DNA from: Nocardia donostiensis
GTDB taxonomy: Bacteria; Actinomycetota; Actinomycetes; Mycobacteriales; Mycobacteriaceae
DNA length: 64,000 bases
Direction of reading: 5' to 3'
Assembly (NCBI RefSeq): GCF_002081715.1
Contig: NZ_MUKP01000014.1
Coordinates: 62,001 to 126,000 of the forward strand
Shown: positions 8,572-17,950 of the stretch, piece after piece
How positions within the stretch are numbered: the stretch's first letter is position 1
Layout of the letters: each line of letters starts with the position of its first letter
Notes under the pieces: generated by a model
Databases searched by the model: none
What the model was told of the DNA's origin: nothing
Seen by the model: only the letters and a program-made list of their open reading frames with translations
Program-made: the position numbers and the translations under genes

Positions 8572-9735
8572 GTGAGCCAGCGGGAATGGATCGAAAAGGA
8601 CTTTTACAAGGAGCTGGGTGTCTCCTCCAACGCCTCGACCGACGAAATCAAGAAGGCCTACCGCAAACTCGCCCGCGACCTGCACCCGGACGCCAACCCG
8701 GGTGACACCAAGGCCGAGGAGCGGTTCAAAACCGTCAGCGAGGCGCATGCCGTGCTGTCGGACCCGGCCAAACGCAAGGAGTACGACGAGACGCGTCGCT
8801 TGTTCGCCGGCGGCGGATACGGTCGCGGCGGGTTCACTCCCGGCGCGGGCGGAGGTTTCTCCCAGGAGTTCAACCTCGGCGATATCTTCGGCGGCACCGC
8901 GGGCGCGGGTGACGGCGGGCTCGGCGACCTGTTCGGCGGATTGTTCAACCGCGGCGGCGGCGCCCGCACCACGAGCCGCCCCCGTCGCGGATCCGACGTG
9001 GAAACCGAGACCACGCTCGGGTTCCGCGAGGCCGCGCAGGGCGCGACCGTCCCGCTGCGCATGACCAGCCCATCGCCGTGTACCACCTGTCACGGCAGCG
9101 GCGCGAAACCGGGGACGAGCCCACGGATCTGCCCGATCTGCAACGGAACCGGAGTGGTCAGCCGCAACCAAGGCGCATTCGGGTTCAGCGAACCGTGCGA
9201 CGAATGCCGCGGCACCGGGTCGATCATCGACGATCCATGTGTGGACTGCCGGGGCAGCGGTATCCAGAACCGCACCCGCACCATCACCGTCCGTATTCCG
9301 CCGGGAGTCGCCGACGGGCAACGGATCCGGCTGGCCGGCCAAGGTGAGGCAGGACTACGCGGAGCGCCCTCGGGCGACCTGTATGTCACCGTGCACGTCA
9401 GCCAAGACAAGGTCTTCGGCCGCAACGGCGACGACCTGACCCTGGTGTTGCCGGTCAGCTACAGTGAATTGGTGCTCGGCACAACCGTTTCGGTGCCCAC
9501 ACTGTCGGGCCGGGTCGGAGTCAAGGTGCCCGCAGGCACTGCGGACGGGCGCACCCTTCGGGTGCGTGGCCGTGGGGTTCCGAAGCGGGGCGGCGGAGCC
9601 GGTGACCTGCTGGTCACCGTCAAGGTCGCCGTGCCGCAGAAGCTGGACGATGCCGCCACCGAAGCACTGCGCGCGTATCAGGAGGCGGAGCAGGCCAGCG
9701 GGTTCGATCCGCGAGCAGGATGGGCAGGTGCGTAA
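8572..9735 (+). CDS. dnaJ: chaperone protein DnaJ
   Basis: A 387-residue class I Hsp40, the co-chaperone that stimulates DnaK ATPase and delivers substrates. The domain order is complete: a J domain with HPD ([13 protein letters not shown]), a Gly/Phe-rich segment, a zinc-binding domain with four CxxCxGxG repeats ([32 protein letters not shown]), and the C-terminal substrate-binding domains. GTG 8572 is chosen because AAAGGAGGAGA lies just upstream and the protein then begins [11 protein letters not shown] as in relatives. The stop codon TAA shares a base with the hspR ATG. Confidence 0.97.
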   Translation: MSQREWIEKDFYKELGVSSNASTDEIKKAYRKLARDLHPDANPGDTKAEERFKTVSEAHAVLSDPAKRKEYDETRRLFAGGGYGRGGFTPGAGGGFSQEFNLGDIFGGTAGAGDGGLGDLFGGLFNRGGGARTTSRPRRGSDVETETTLGFREAAQGATVPLRMTSPSPCTTCHGSGAKPGTSPRICPICNGTGVVSRNQGAFGFSEPCDECRGTGSIIDDPCVDCRGSGIQNRTRTITVRIPPGVADGQRIRLAGQGEAGLRGAPSGDLYVTVHVSQDKVFGRNGDDLTLVLPVSYSELVLGTTVSVPTLSGRVGVKVPAGTADGRTLRVRGRGVPKRGGGAGDLLVTVKVAVPQKLDDAATEALRAYQEAEQASGFDPRAGWAGA

Positions 9736-10142
9736 TGTCCAACGATCCGAAGCAGGCGTCGGGCGGGCCGTCGGCGCGCGCCGAGTACTTCATGATCTCG
9801 GTGGCGGCACAGCTGGCGGGTATGCACGCGCAGACACTGCGCACATACGACCGACTGGGACTGGTCACCCCGCAACGCACTTCGGGCGGCGGGCGGCGCT
9901 ACTCGGCCAGGGACGTGGAGCTGCTGCGCGAGGTGCAGCGGCTGTCCCAGCACGAGGGCGTCAACCTGGCGGGCATCAAACGCATCATTGAACTCACCAA
10001 CCAGGTGGAGGCGTTGCAGCGGCAGGTGGACGAGTTGACGGCGGAGCTGGAACGAGCCCGCACGAACTATCGTTCCGATCTGACTCCGCCGCAACGCAGT
10101 ACCGCACTGGTGGTGTGGCAGCCGCGTAATCGGCGACACTAG
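9735..10142 (+). CDS. hspR: heat-shock repressor HspR (MerR family)
   Basis: A 135-residue MerR-type repressor. The helix-turn-helix begins with YFMISVAAQLAGMHAQTLRT and continues RLGLVTPQRTSGGGRRYSAR; a dimerisation coiled coil follows (LTNQVEALQRQVDELTAELE). HspR binds HAIR inverted repeats and represses dnaK and clpB, with DnaK as co-repressor. The start ATG overlaps the dnaJ stop (TAATG), so the repressor is co-translated with the genes it controls, closing a feedback loop. HAIR sites are visible at 5697 and 15173. Confidence 0.97.
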   Translation: MSNDPKQASGGPSARAEYFMISVAAQLAGMHAQTLRTYDRLGLVTPQRTSGGGRRYSARDVELLREVQRLSQHEGVNLAGIKRIIELTNQVEALQRQVDELTAELERARTNYRSDLTPPQRSTALVVWQPRNRRH

Positions 10143-10763
10143 GCGTGCGTACCTCCGCCTTCGCTCCGGCCATGCGCTCTTCTGCGTACTTTTCGCATAC
10201 GCACGGCTGTGCGGGGGTTGCCTGCTGTGGTCTTTGCTTCGGGTGTGTGACCTGTGTGCCTCCTCGGCTTCGCCTCGCGGGCACGCGCTTTGGCGCCTAC
10301 CTCTGCGCTGGCTCGAGGTAGGGGCGGCATTTTGTTCGGTGGACGACGGGTGACTCCGGGTCGGCTCTCATATGAGGCCGGTTCGGGGTCGTTTTGTTTT
10401 GGTGCCTGTTATCGGACGCACTCGTTCCGCGAAAGCGGTTGGGGTGTCTTCATGTTCGTGTTCAGCTGTGTTTCACAATTGCCAGTTGGTCACTGTGACA
10501 GAGAGCTTTTCAAAGCGAGTACTGCAAAACGGACGGGAAAGTTCCTGAACTTCCGCTGATTTGCCGTCCTGCGGTCCGTTTCTTAGGTGGTTTCCACGGC
10601 CTGTTCCGGCTTTTCAGGTGTGTTACGGGTAATGGTTTTGTCGTTATTTCCCTCTCGGCAAACCTGGCCTACACTCCAAGCCACGGCTGCTGACGAGTGT
10701 TTCGCAGCACTTCACTCGCCGGCACATTCTGGTGATCGAATGTGAAATGGGGTAGTGACGCAT
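10143..10763. repeat. 621-bp gene-free gap: dispersed GC-rich element copy A, plus AT-richer promoter region
   Basis: Immediately after the hspR stop lies copy A of a dispersed element (about 10143-10321). It begins with GTACCTCCGCCTTCGCTCCG and GGCCATGCGC, then GCACGGCTGTGCG and a TTTGCTTCGGGTGTG module. It ends with the stem CTACCTC (10297-10303) / GAGGTAG (10315-10321) and an ATTTTG tract, a possible terminator for the dnaK operon. The remaining ~440 bp is less GC-rich and holds small palindromes TGTG-TTT-CACA (10467-10477) and GTCAC-T-GTGAC (10489-10499), plus AAACGGAC (10528-10535) facing GTCCGTTT (10574-10581). No convincing gene is present. Confidence 0.7.
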
Positions 10764-11927
10764 ATGAATTCGCAGACCGTTGCGCTCATCAGAACGACGT
10801 TCAAAGCGGTCGGCGCGGAAGACGGCGGTGCCGAACGGCTCGCCACCTCCTTCTACGCGATCTTGTTTGCGCGGTATCCCCATATCCGCGAATTCTTTCC
10901 GGTCGCCATGGAGAAACAGCGCGAACGTCTGGTCAAGGCCATCGGATACGCGATCGACCGGCTGGAGGAGCCGGACAAACTTCTTCCCTTCCTCGCGCAA
11001 CTCGGCCGTGATCACCGCAAATACGGTGTGCAGCACGAACATTACGCGGCTCTGGTCACCGCGCTGAAGACAGCGATGCAGCAGTTCGCTGGCACCGAAC
11101 TGTGGACCGACGAGGTGGATATGGCCTGGGATGAAGGGCTCGCCCTCATCGCGGGGACCATGCTCGCGGCGGCCGAACAGGAAACCACTCCGGCGGTCTG
11201 GACCGGCACCGTACTGGAGCGGCGCGAAGTGCTGCGTAATCTGGTCGTGGTCCGGCTGCGATTGGACCAGCCGATCTCCTACGCTGCCGGGCAGTACGTG
11301 AGCGTGCAGATTCCGTCGCGGCCACGGATGTGGCGGTACCTGTCGCCTGCGGTGCCCGCGAATCCCGACGGCGAGATCGAATTCCATATCCGCAGTGTGC
11401 TGGGCGGCTGGGTCAGCCCCGCCATCGTGAGCAATACCGCGGCCGATGACACCTGGCTGCTCAGCTCGCCCCTGGGCGGGCTCGGTGTACCGCGCAATAT
11501 CGAACGCAAGATGCTCATGATCGGCTGCGGCACCGGAATTGCCCCGCTGCGCGCGCAACTGCTCGCGATGGCACAACGCAGCGATAACCCCGCGGTGCAC
11601 GTTTTCTTCGGCGGCCACCATCCGTGCGATCTGTACGATCTGGAAACGCTGAGCAAGCTCGCGGTCGATAACGCATGGCTCACTGTTACGCCGGTCGTTG
11701 AAACCGACGAAAACCCATGGTGGAAAACAGATTTCGTGGACAAAACCTGGCCGGGTCTGGAGCCGAGGATTACCGGGCAGGTGGGGAAAGTGGCCGCCGC
11801 CCGCGGGGCCTGGGCCGATCACGATGTGCAGATCGCCGGTTCCCCGTCGATGGTGCAGACCACCAAATTCCGGCTCATGGCCAACGGTACACCCGCGGCG
11901 AATATCCGCCACGACCCGCTGTTCTGA
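10764..11927 (+). CDS. flavohemoprotein-like globin/FAD/NAD(P) oxidoreductase (type II, Rv0385-like)
   Basis: A 387-residue two-part protein. The globin domain keeps the usual positions: Tyr31 (B10), Phe44-45 (CD region), Gln52 (E7) and a likely proximal His84 in GRDHRKYG. The reductase part has the flavin-binding motif MWRYLSPA, the NAD(P) loop GCGTGIAPLR and a C-terminal NAD(P)-domain tail ending in RHDPLF. This resembles the mycobacterial type II flavohemoglobins, which handle electron transfer unlike classical NO dioxygenases; the exact substrate is not visible. ATG 10764 aligns with the paralogue at 13904; GTG 10755 is the alternative. The stop lies one base from the stop of the convergent reductase gene. 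Confidence 0.85.
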   Translation: MNSQTVALIRTTFKAVGAEDGGAERLATSFYAILFARYPHIREFFPVAMEKQRERLVKAIGYAIDRLEEPDKLLPFLAQLGRDHRKYGVQHEHYAALVTALKTAMQQFAGTELWTDEVDMAWDEGLALIAGTMLAAAEQETTPAVWTGTVLERREVLRNLVVVRLRLDQPISYAAGQYVSVQIPSRPRMWRYLSPAVPANPDGEIEFHIRSVLGGWVSPAIVSNTAADDTWLLSSPLGGLGVPRNIERKMLMIGCGTGIAPLRAQLLAMAQRSDNPAVHVFFGGHHPCDLYDLETLSKLAVDNAWLTVTPVVETDENPWWKTDFVDKTWPGLEPRITGQVGKVAAARGAWADHDVQIAGSPSMVQTTKFRLMANGTPAANIRHDPLF

Positions 11928-11928
11928 A

Positions 11929-12726
11929 TCAGCCGCCTTCGACCTGAATCCGCTCCGCCGGCGTCCCTGTTTCCACGAGCCGATCGACGGTGGCACGCGC
12001 CATCGCGGGCGAACCGCACACCAGCACCTGATGCTGATCGAAGGCGCCGTGCGAGCCGATGACTTCCGCGAGTGTGCCGTTCAGGTAATCGTCCGGGACG
12101 AAACCGATATCCACCCGCGACCGCTCGTACCATTCATCGGTCCAGGACGGATCGTCCAGGTTCTCCACCACGGGAACCACCGTCAACCACGGCAGTTGCT
12201 CGGAAAGCAGCGTCAACATATCGGCCGCATACAGATCGCGCGGCGACGACCCACCGACGAACAGATAGGTATTGGGCTGAGACTCCCGCCGCGCCAGTTC
12301 GAGGATCTGCGAACGCATCGGCGCCAAACCTGTTCCGCCCGCGATCATCACGATATCGTCGCCGTCGGGATCGACGGTGAACAAACCCTGGGGTGCGCCG
12401 ATGACCCACTCGTCGCCGGGCTGTGTATCGGCGACAATGGAGCCGCTGCACCAGCCGCCCGGCACCGTGCGCACATGAAACTCCAGCTTGCCGTCCAGCG
12501 AAGGCGGCAGCGCGGGGGAGAAGCGGCGGCGCAACTCCGGAAACTGCGGCACCTGCACCTGGACCGACTGGCCCGCGGCGAACGGGACGAATTCGCCGAT
12601 CAACCGGATCACAGCCAGGTCATGACGCAGCCGATGATGCCCGACGACGGTCGAGGTCCATTCCGTCGGTAGCGGGGCCGTGCCGTTGCCGACATCGGCG
12701 CCGTTGACCGGCGTATGCGGATCCAT
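11929..12726 (-). CDS. FAD/NAD(P)-binding oxidoreductase without globin domain
   Basis: A 265-residue ferredoxin-reductase-type protein, closely related to the reductase halves of the two flanking globin proteins but with no globin. The flavin motif is RRFSPALPPS, the NAD(P) loop GGTGLAPMRSQ, and the C-terminal domain has VLVCGSPAMARATV. ATG 12726 is preferred since AGAAGG lies 7 bases upstream; ATG 12732 is next. It sits 20 bp downstream of the globin-reductase gene on the same strand, so the two likely form an operon. A role as a supplementary electron donor or a stand-alone reductase is inference. Confidence 0.82.
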   Translation of the reverse strand: MDPHTPVNGADVGNGTAPLPTEWTSTVVGHHRLRHDLAVIRLIGEFVPFAAGQSVQVQVPQFPELRRRFSPALPPSLDGKLEFHVRTVPGGWCSGSIVADTQPGDEWVIGAPQGLFTVDPDGDDIVMIAGGTGLAPMRSQILELARRESQPNTYLFVGGSSPRDLYAADMLTLLSEQLPWLTVVPVVENLDDPSWTDEWYERSRVDIGFVPDDYLNGTLAEVIGSHGAFDQHQVLVCGSPAMARATVDRLVETGTPAERIQVEGG

Positions 12727-12746
12727 GTCCATACCTTCTCTCACAC

Positions 12747-13904
12747 CTACACGGGGTCGGAGCTGATGATCGACTCCGGAGTACCGACCGCCATGAGGGC
12801 GCGGCGGGTGTCGGCGATCATCTTCGCCGATCCGGCGATCTGGATCTGCCGGTCCTCCCATGCCCCGAAACTGGCGACAACGGCACCGAGATTACCGACC
12901 AGACGCCGGTGCATCCCATACGGTGCGTCGGCCGGCGGATGCGGATACCACCACGGGTTGGTCTTGTGCTCGCACACCGGCACCACCGTCAGCCACGGGT
13001 TGCTCTGCGACAGCTGCCACATGTTCTCCACGTCGTACAGCTCGCACGGGTACGCGCCGCCGATGAAGAAATGTACGCGCGGATTGATGCCGCGCCTACC
13101 CATTTCGATCAGCTGTGCCCGCAGCGGGGCGATACCGGTGCCCGAACCGATCATCAGCACATCGCGGCCGCTGTCGTGATCGACGTGCAGCCCGCCGAGC
13201 GGACCGCCGATCAGCCATCGGTCGCCCACCGTGGTCTCGTTCACGATGGCCGGGCTCACCCAGCCGCCGCGGACCTTTCGCACATGGAATTCGATCTCGC
13301 CGTACGGGTTGGCCGGGATGGCAGGGGAAAGATAACGCCACATCTTCGGCCGCTGCGGCACCGCGACCGGAACGTACTGGCCCGCCTGGTAGGGGATCGG
13401 GTTGTCCGATTGCAGGCGGACGATCGCCAGATCCTCCAGCACGTGGCGATGCCCGACCACGGTCGCCTCCCAATACGGTGGGGAGTCGTCGGAGTTCGCG
13501 CCGATCGCCATCGCGGCGGAGATCAGCAGGCTGATATCGGCCCAGCCCGCGGCGAGCTCGTCGTTCCAGTTCGCGCCGTGATAGGTGCGGAACGCCGCGA
13601 GCAGCGCCCGGCCCGCCATATCGTAGTGGGCGGCCTCCACCCCATATTTGCGGTGGTCACGGGCCAGTTGTTCGAGGAAGGCCTGGGCCCGGTCCCAGTC
13701 CTCGAGGTGGTCGAGCATGTACTGGATAGCGGTGACCATCCGTTTCGGCTGCATGTCCATGGCGGGCGGGAACAGTTCCCGCAGCCGCGGACTCTCCGCG
13801 AACAGGTGACCATAAAAAGCGCTGATCAACCGCTCGGGTCCATGAGGTGCGTCGAGCACCGCACGGAAATCGGCGCGGACCAGCGCTGCCGAACGCGCAT
13901 CCAC
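12747..13904 (-). CDS. flavohemoprotein-like globin/FAD/NAD(P) oxidoreductase, second copy
   Basis: A 385-residue paralogue of the protein at 10764. The globin part has FYGHLF (B10 Tyr), LFPPAMDMQPKRMV (E7 Gln) and RDHRKYGV (proximal His). The reductase part has MWRYLSPAIPAN and the NAD(P) loop GSGTGIAPLRAQL. It uses a GTG start at 13904 with GGAAG about 12 bases upstream. It heads an operon with the globin-less reductase. The two globin-reductases share long blocks (for example IEFHVRKVRGGWVSPAIV against IEFHIRSVLGGWVSPAIV), so they arose by duplication. Predicted cytoplasmic redox enzyme, probably of the Rv0385 group. Confidence 0.85.
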   Translation of the reverse strand: MDARSAALVRADFRAVLDAPHGPERLISAFYGHLFAESPRLRELFPPAMDMQPKRMVTAIQYMLDHLEDWDRAQAFLEQLARDHRKYGVEAAHYDMAGRALLAAFRTYHGANWNDELAAGWADISLLISAAMAIGANSDDSPPYWEATVVGHRHVLEDLAIVRLQSDNPIPYQAGQYVPVAVPQRPKMWRYLSPAIPANPYGEIEFHVRKVRGGWVSPAIVNETTVGDRWLIGGPLGGLHVDHDSGRDVLMIGSGTGIAPLRAQLIEMGRRGINPRVHFFIGGAYPCELYDVENMWQLSQSNPWLTVVPVCEHKTNPWWYPHPPADAPYGMHRRLVGNLGAVVASFGAWEDRQIQIAGSAKMIADTRRALMAVGTPESIISSDPV

Positions 13905-14086
13905 GGCGTGGAGCTTCCTTTCCCTCAGTTGCTGCCCGGGAACGTTGCCGTAACAGGCAGTTCTCCGCGGACCAGTATCCCTGAAAAATCCGTTGTCGTG
14001 TCAGATAGGCCGGATTGCTGGTTTGAGAAGTTGGGCAACGGGGTATAGCGGGCCGCGTCGGTGCCGGTCCGGTCGGTTCGGGATGC

Positions 14087-15037
14087 TCATATGGTCAGCA
14101 CTGTCTTCCCGCGCGCCCCCGGCCCGTTCGCCGCGCGGCCCGCGATCACCGCGGCGGCTTCGTTCAGCGGAACAGTGGTCTCGACCGGCACCACCACATC
14201 GCCCTCGGCGACGTGGTTCAGCAGTCGGGCCAGCTCGGGGGCCCGGCCTTTGGAATCGATATTGCCGCCGGTGATACCGCGCGCGGCCAATGCCTGTTCG
14301 TCGGCTGCGAAGACCGTCGAATACACCGACCCGCCGTCGCGGACCAGTGCGGTGAGTTCGGCGAGCGCCTCGGGCGGGCTGACCAGGTCGACCAGGATGT
14401 CGATACCTTCGGGGTGGGCGGCGGCCAGGGCGGTGGTGATCGGCGCGCGGCGGTAGTCGATGGTTTCGGTCGCGCCGAGACGGATCATCTGGTCGGCGGC
14501 GTCGTTGCGGGCGGTGGCGATCACCTGCGCTCCCGCCAGGTTGGCCAGTTGGACGAGGAACGAGCCGACGCCGCCCGTCGCGCCGACGACCAGCATCAGT
14601 TGCCCGGACTGCGGCGCGGCCGCGTCCACGATGTCCTGCGCGGTGACGCCCGCGGTCGGCAGCGCGGCCGCGGTGACGATGGGGACGCCCTCCGGGATGG
14701 GGACCAGGGTGGCTTTCTCCGGGACCACCGCATACTCGGCGAAGCAGCCGTGGCCGACGGGTGGGGTCAAGAATTTACCGACCACACGCTGCCCGATCTC
14801 GAACCGGCTGACACCGGTTCCGGTCGCGACGACAGTCCCGGCACCGTCCACACCCAGGATCATCGGGAAATCGTGCGGTAATTTGCCGTCCAGAATGCCG
14901 TCGGCCATCTTCCGGTCGAATGGGTTGACCCCGGCGGCCTCGATACGGACCAGTACCGCGCCCGGTCCCGGCTCCGGTTTCGGCATGTCGGCCTGCTCCG
15001 GTGTTGCCCCGAAGTCGCGTACCACGATCGCGCGCAT
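14087..15037 (-). CDS. NADPH:quinone oxidoreductase-like MDR-family dehydrogenase
   Basis: A 316-residue zinc-independent medium-chain dehydrogenase. The N-terminal GroES-like domain begins MRAIVVRDFGATPEQADMPK and carries the family motif VLVRIEAAGVNPFDRKMADG. The Rossmann domain has LMLVVGATGGVGSFLVQLA. No structural-zinc cysteine cluster is seen, in keeping with quinone oxidoreductases of the Zta1/QOR type. ATG 15037 is chosen since AAGGAG lies 6 bases upstream; a longer in-frame start at 15094 lacks a ribosome site. It is divergent from clpB. The substrate, probably a quinone or alkenal, is not determined. Confidence 0.87.
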   Translation of the reverse strand: MRAIVVRDFGATPEQADMPKPEPGPGAVLVRIEAAGVNPFDRKMADGILDGKLPHDFPMILGVDGAGTVVATGTGVSRFEIGQRVVGKFLTPPVGHGCFAEYAVVPEKATLVPIPEGVPIVTAAALPTAGVTAQDIVDAAAPQSGQLMLVVGATGGVGSFLVQLANLAGAQVIATARNDAADQMIRLGATETIDYRRAPITTALAAAHPEGIDILVDLVSPPEALAELTALVRDGGSVYSTVFAADEQALAARGITGGNIDSKGRAPELARLLNHVAEGDVVVPVETTVPLNEAAAVIAGRAANGPGARGKTVLTI

Positions 15038-15172
15038 CGTTCGCTCCTTCATTGGATGGAGAGTGATGTGCCAACCAACCAGCAGCCGCAGCACCCATCG
15101 TATGCGCCCGGTAGGGACAGCGTAGCTTCCGGCGTGCGGGGAATGCCTGCCGTGCAGGACCAGTAATTCAAA

Positions 15173-15193
15173 CTTGAGCGGAACAGACTCAAC
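15173..15193 (+). promoter_or_regulatory. HAIR element (HspR operator) upstream of clpB
   Basis: CTTGAGC, seven bases, then ACTCAAC. Each half differs by one base from the HAIR consensus CTTGAGT-N7-ACTCAAG, with exactly the required spacing. It lies 97 bp before the clpB GTG. The matching site at 5697 marks dnaK, so both operons should be in one HspR regulon. Confidence 0.85.
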
Positions 15194-15289
15194 CTTTTGA
15201 ACGTTGAACGGTTAAGACACGGCACCCGCCCGCGACGATGGCGGCGCACCCGGTGCCGGGAAAGACATCGACAAGCAGGAAGGTGCTTC

Positions 15290-17845
15290 GTGGACTCGTT
15301 CAATCCCACCACCAAGACTCAGGCGGCGCTCACCGCCGCCCTCCAGGCCGCGTCCACGGCGGGCAACCCGGAGATCCGTCCGGCGCACTTGCTGGTGGCG
15401 TTGCTGGATCAGACCGACGGTATTGCCGCGCCCTTGCTCAAGGCCGTCGGCACCGATCCGGCCACAGTTCGCCGCGAGGCGCAGGACATCGTCGACCGAC
15501 TGCCCCGCGCGACCGGCGCCACCACCGCACCACAACTCGGCCGCGAAGCGCTCGCCGCGATCACCGCGGCGCAACGGCTGGCCACCGAACTCGGTGACGA
15601 ATACGTCTCCACCGAGCACGTCATGGTCGGCCTCGCCGACGGCGACTCCGACGTGACCATGCTGCTCACCAAATACGGCGCCACCGCGGCCGCGCTCCGC
15701 GAGGCATTCACCACCGTGCGTGGCAACGCCCGCGTCACCAACCCAGACCCTGAGGGCAGCTACCAGGCGCTGGAGAAGTACTCCACGGACCTCACCGACG
15801 CCGCACGTTCCGGCAAACTCGACCCGGTCATCGGGCGGGATACCGAAATCCGCCGCGTCGTCCAGGTGTTGAGCAGGCGCACCAAGAACAACCCGGTGCT
15901 CATCGGCGAACCCGGTGTCGGTAAAACCGCCATCGTCGAAGGACTTGCGCAGCGTATCGTCGCAGGCGACGTCCCGGAATCGCTGCGCGGCAAATCCGTG
16001 ATCTCCCTCGACCTCGGCGCCATGGTGGCGGGCGCTAAATACCGCGGCGAATTCGAGGAACGGCTCAAGGCCGTACTCGAAGAGATCAAGAGCAGCGCCG
16101 GGCAGATCATCACTTTCATCGACGAGTTGCACACCATCGTCGGCGCAGGCGCCACCGGCGAATCCGCGATGGACGCCGGCAATATGATCAAACCGATGCT
16201 GGCCCGCGGCGAACTGCGCCTCGTCGGCGCTACCACCCTGGAGGAGTACCGCCAGCACATCGAAAAGGACGCCGCCCTGGAACGCCGCTTCCAGCAGGTG
16301 TTGATCGGTGAACCCTCGGTCGAGGACACCATCGGCATCCTGCGCGGTATCAAGGAACGCTACGAGGTGCACCACGGCGTACGGATCACCGACTCTGCGC
16401 TGGTCGCCGCCGCCGCCCTCAGCGACCGCTACATCACCTCGCGATTCCTGCCAGATAAGGCGATCGACCTGGTCGACGAATCTGCGTCCCGGCTGCGGAT
16501 GGAAATCGACTCCCGGCCCGTGGAGATCGACGAGGTCGAACGCGCGGTGCGCAGGCTGGAAATCGAAGAGGTGGCGCTGAGCAAGGAAACCGACGAAGCC
16601 TCCAAACAGCGCCTGGAGAAACTGCGTTCCGAACTGGCCGACGACCGCGAAAAGCTCAACCAGCTGATGACCCGCTGGCAGAACGAGAAAAGCGCCATCG
16701 ATCAGGTCCGCGTCCTCAAAGAGGAACTGGAATCACTGCGCGGCGCATCCGAACGCGCGGAACGCGACGGCGACCTCGGCAAGGCAGCCGAACTGCGCTA
16801 CGGCCGCATCCCCAGCCTGGAAAAGCAGCTCGCCGAAGCCGAAAAAGCTTCGGGTGCTGCCGCCGACGGCGAGGTCATGCTCAAAGAAGAAGTCGGTCCC
16901 GACGATATCGCCGAAGTGATCTCGGCATGGACCGGAATCCCGGTCGGCAGGCTGTTGGAGGGCGAAACCCAGAAACTGCTGCGCATGGAAACCGAACTGG
17001 GACGCCGTGTGGTCGGGCAGACCGAAGCCGTACAGGCCGTCTCCGATGCGGTACGCCGCGCCCGCGCAGGTGTCGCCGACCCCAACCGGCCCACCGGATC
17101 GTTCATGTTCGTCGGCCCCACCGGCGTCGGTAAAACCGAACTCGCCAAAGCGCTCGCCGATTTCCTGTTCGACGACGAACGCGCCATGGTCCGCATCGAT
17201 ATGAGCGAATACAGCGAAAAGCACTCGGTGGCCCGGCTTATCGGCGCTCCGCCCGGATACGTCGGCTACGACCAGGGCGGTCAGCTCACCGAGGCCGTCC
17301 GGCGCAGGCCCTACACCGTGGTGCTGTTCGACGAGATCGAAAAAGCGCACCCCGATGTGTTCGACATCCTGCTCGCTGTCCTCGACGAAGGCAGGCTCAC
17401 CGACGGCCAAGGACGCACAGTCGACTTCCGCAACACCATCCTCATCCTCACCTCCAATCTCGGTGCGGGCGGGGACAAGGAGTTCGTGATGAACGCCGTG
17501 CGATCGGCGTTCAAACCGGAATTCCTCAATCGGCTCGACGATGTGGTCATGTTCAGCTCGCTCGACGAGGAACAACTGGAGCAGATCGTCGATATTCAGC
17601 TCGATCAGCTGCAGAACCGGCTGGCGCAGCGCAGGTTGAAGCTGGATGTCAGCGATTCGGCGCGGTTCTGGCTGGCCGTGCGAGGCTACGACCCGGCATA
17701 CGGTGCGCGGCCGCTGCGGAGGCTGATCCAGCAGTCCATCGGCGACACCTTGGCCAAGGAATTGCTGGCCGGGGAGGTTGCCGACGGGGACACGGTCAAG
17801 GTGAACGTGAGCCCCAACGGGGACAGCCTGCTGGTCGGCAGGTGA
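15290..17845 (+). CDS. clpB: ATP-dependent disaggregase ClpB (Hsp100)
   Basis: An 851-residue class I AAA+ disaggregase that extracts polypeptides from aggregates and passes them to DnaK-DnaJ-GrpE. The order is standard: N domain ([20 protein letters not shown]), first AAA module with [18 protein letters not shown], a middle coiled-coil domain (about residues 410-520), and a second AAA module with [20 protein letters not shown] and [16 protein letters not shown] 15290 is preceded by AGGAAGG at 6-base spacing; longer in-frame starts would add an unconserved basic extension. HspR control is indicated by the HAIR site, and a terminator hairpin follows. Confidence 0.98.
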   Translation: MDSFNPTTKTQAALTAALQAASTAGNPEIRPAHLLVALLDQTDGIAAPLLKAVGTDPATVRREAQDIVDRLPRATGATTAPQLGREALAAITAAQRLATELGDEYVSTEHVMVGLADGDSDVTMLLTKYGATAAALREAFTTVRGNARVTNPDPEGSYQALEKYSTDLTDAARSGKLDPVIGRDTEIRRVVQVLSRRTKNNPVLIGEPGVGKTAIVEGLAQRIVAGDVPESLRGKSVISLDLGAMVAGAKYRGEFEERLKAVLEEIKSSAGQIITFIDELHTIVGAGATGESAMDAGNMIKPMLARGELRLVGATTLEEYRQHIEKDAALERRFQQVLIGEPSVEDTIGILRGIKERYEVHHGVRITDSALVAAAALSDRYITSRFLPDKAIDLVDESASRLRMEIDSRPVEIDEVERAVRRLEIEEVALSKETDEASKQRLEKLRSELADDREKLNQLMTRWQNEKSAIDQVRVLKEELESLRGASERAERDGDLGKAAELRYGRIPSLEKQLAEAEKASGAAADGEVMLKEEVGPDDIAEVISAWTGIPVGRLLEGETQKLLRMETELGRRVVGQTEAVQAVSDAVRRARAGVADPNRPTGSFMFVGPTGVGKTELAKALADFLFDDERAMVRIDMSEYSEKHSVARLIGAPPGYVGYDQGGQLTEAVRRRPYTVVLFDEIEKAHPDVFDILLAVLDEGRLTDGQGRTVDFRNTILILTSNLGAGGDKEFVMNAVRSAFKPEFLNRLDDVVMFSSLDEEQLEQIVDIQLDQLQNRLAQRRLKLDVSDSARFWLAVRGYDPAYGARPLRRLIQQSIGDTLAKELLAGEVADGDTVKVNVSPNGDSLLVGR

Positions 17846-17849
17846 GACC

Positions 17850-17889
17850 GGTACCGGTCCCGGGGAGGGCGTGCCACGGGACCGGTACC
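17850..17889 (+). terminator. clpB terminator hairpin
   Basis: A perfect 12-bp stem, GGTACCGGTCCC (17850-17861) and GGGACCGGTACC (17878-17889), with a 16-base loop begins five bases past the clpB stop. No U tract follows, as is common in high-GC actinobacteria. Confidence 0.75.
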
Positions 17890-17950
17890 CGAACCCGCAG
17901 GTGCGGCGAACTTCGGCGCATCCGGACACCGAACACATACGCTGGGGTAT

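Noticed and set aside
10254..10559. 101-codon plus-strand ORF in the gap after hspR
   Set aside because: It runs through the dispersed element and the AT-richer promoter region, has no ribosome site and an unnatural composition (Cys/Phe/Arg patches).
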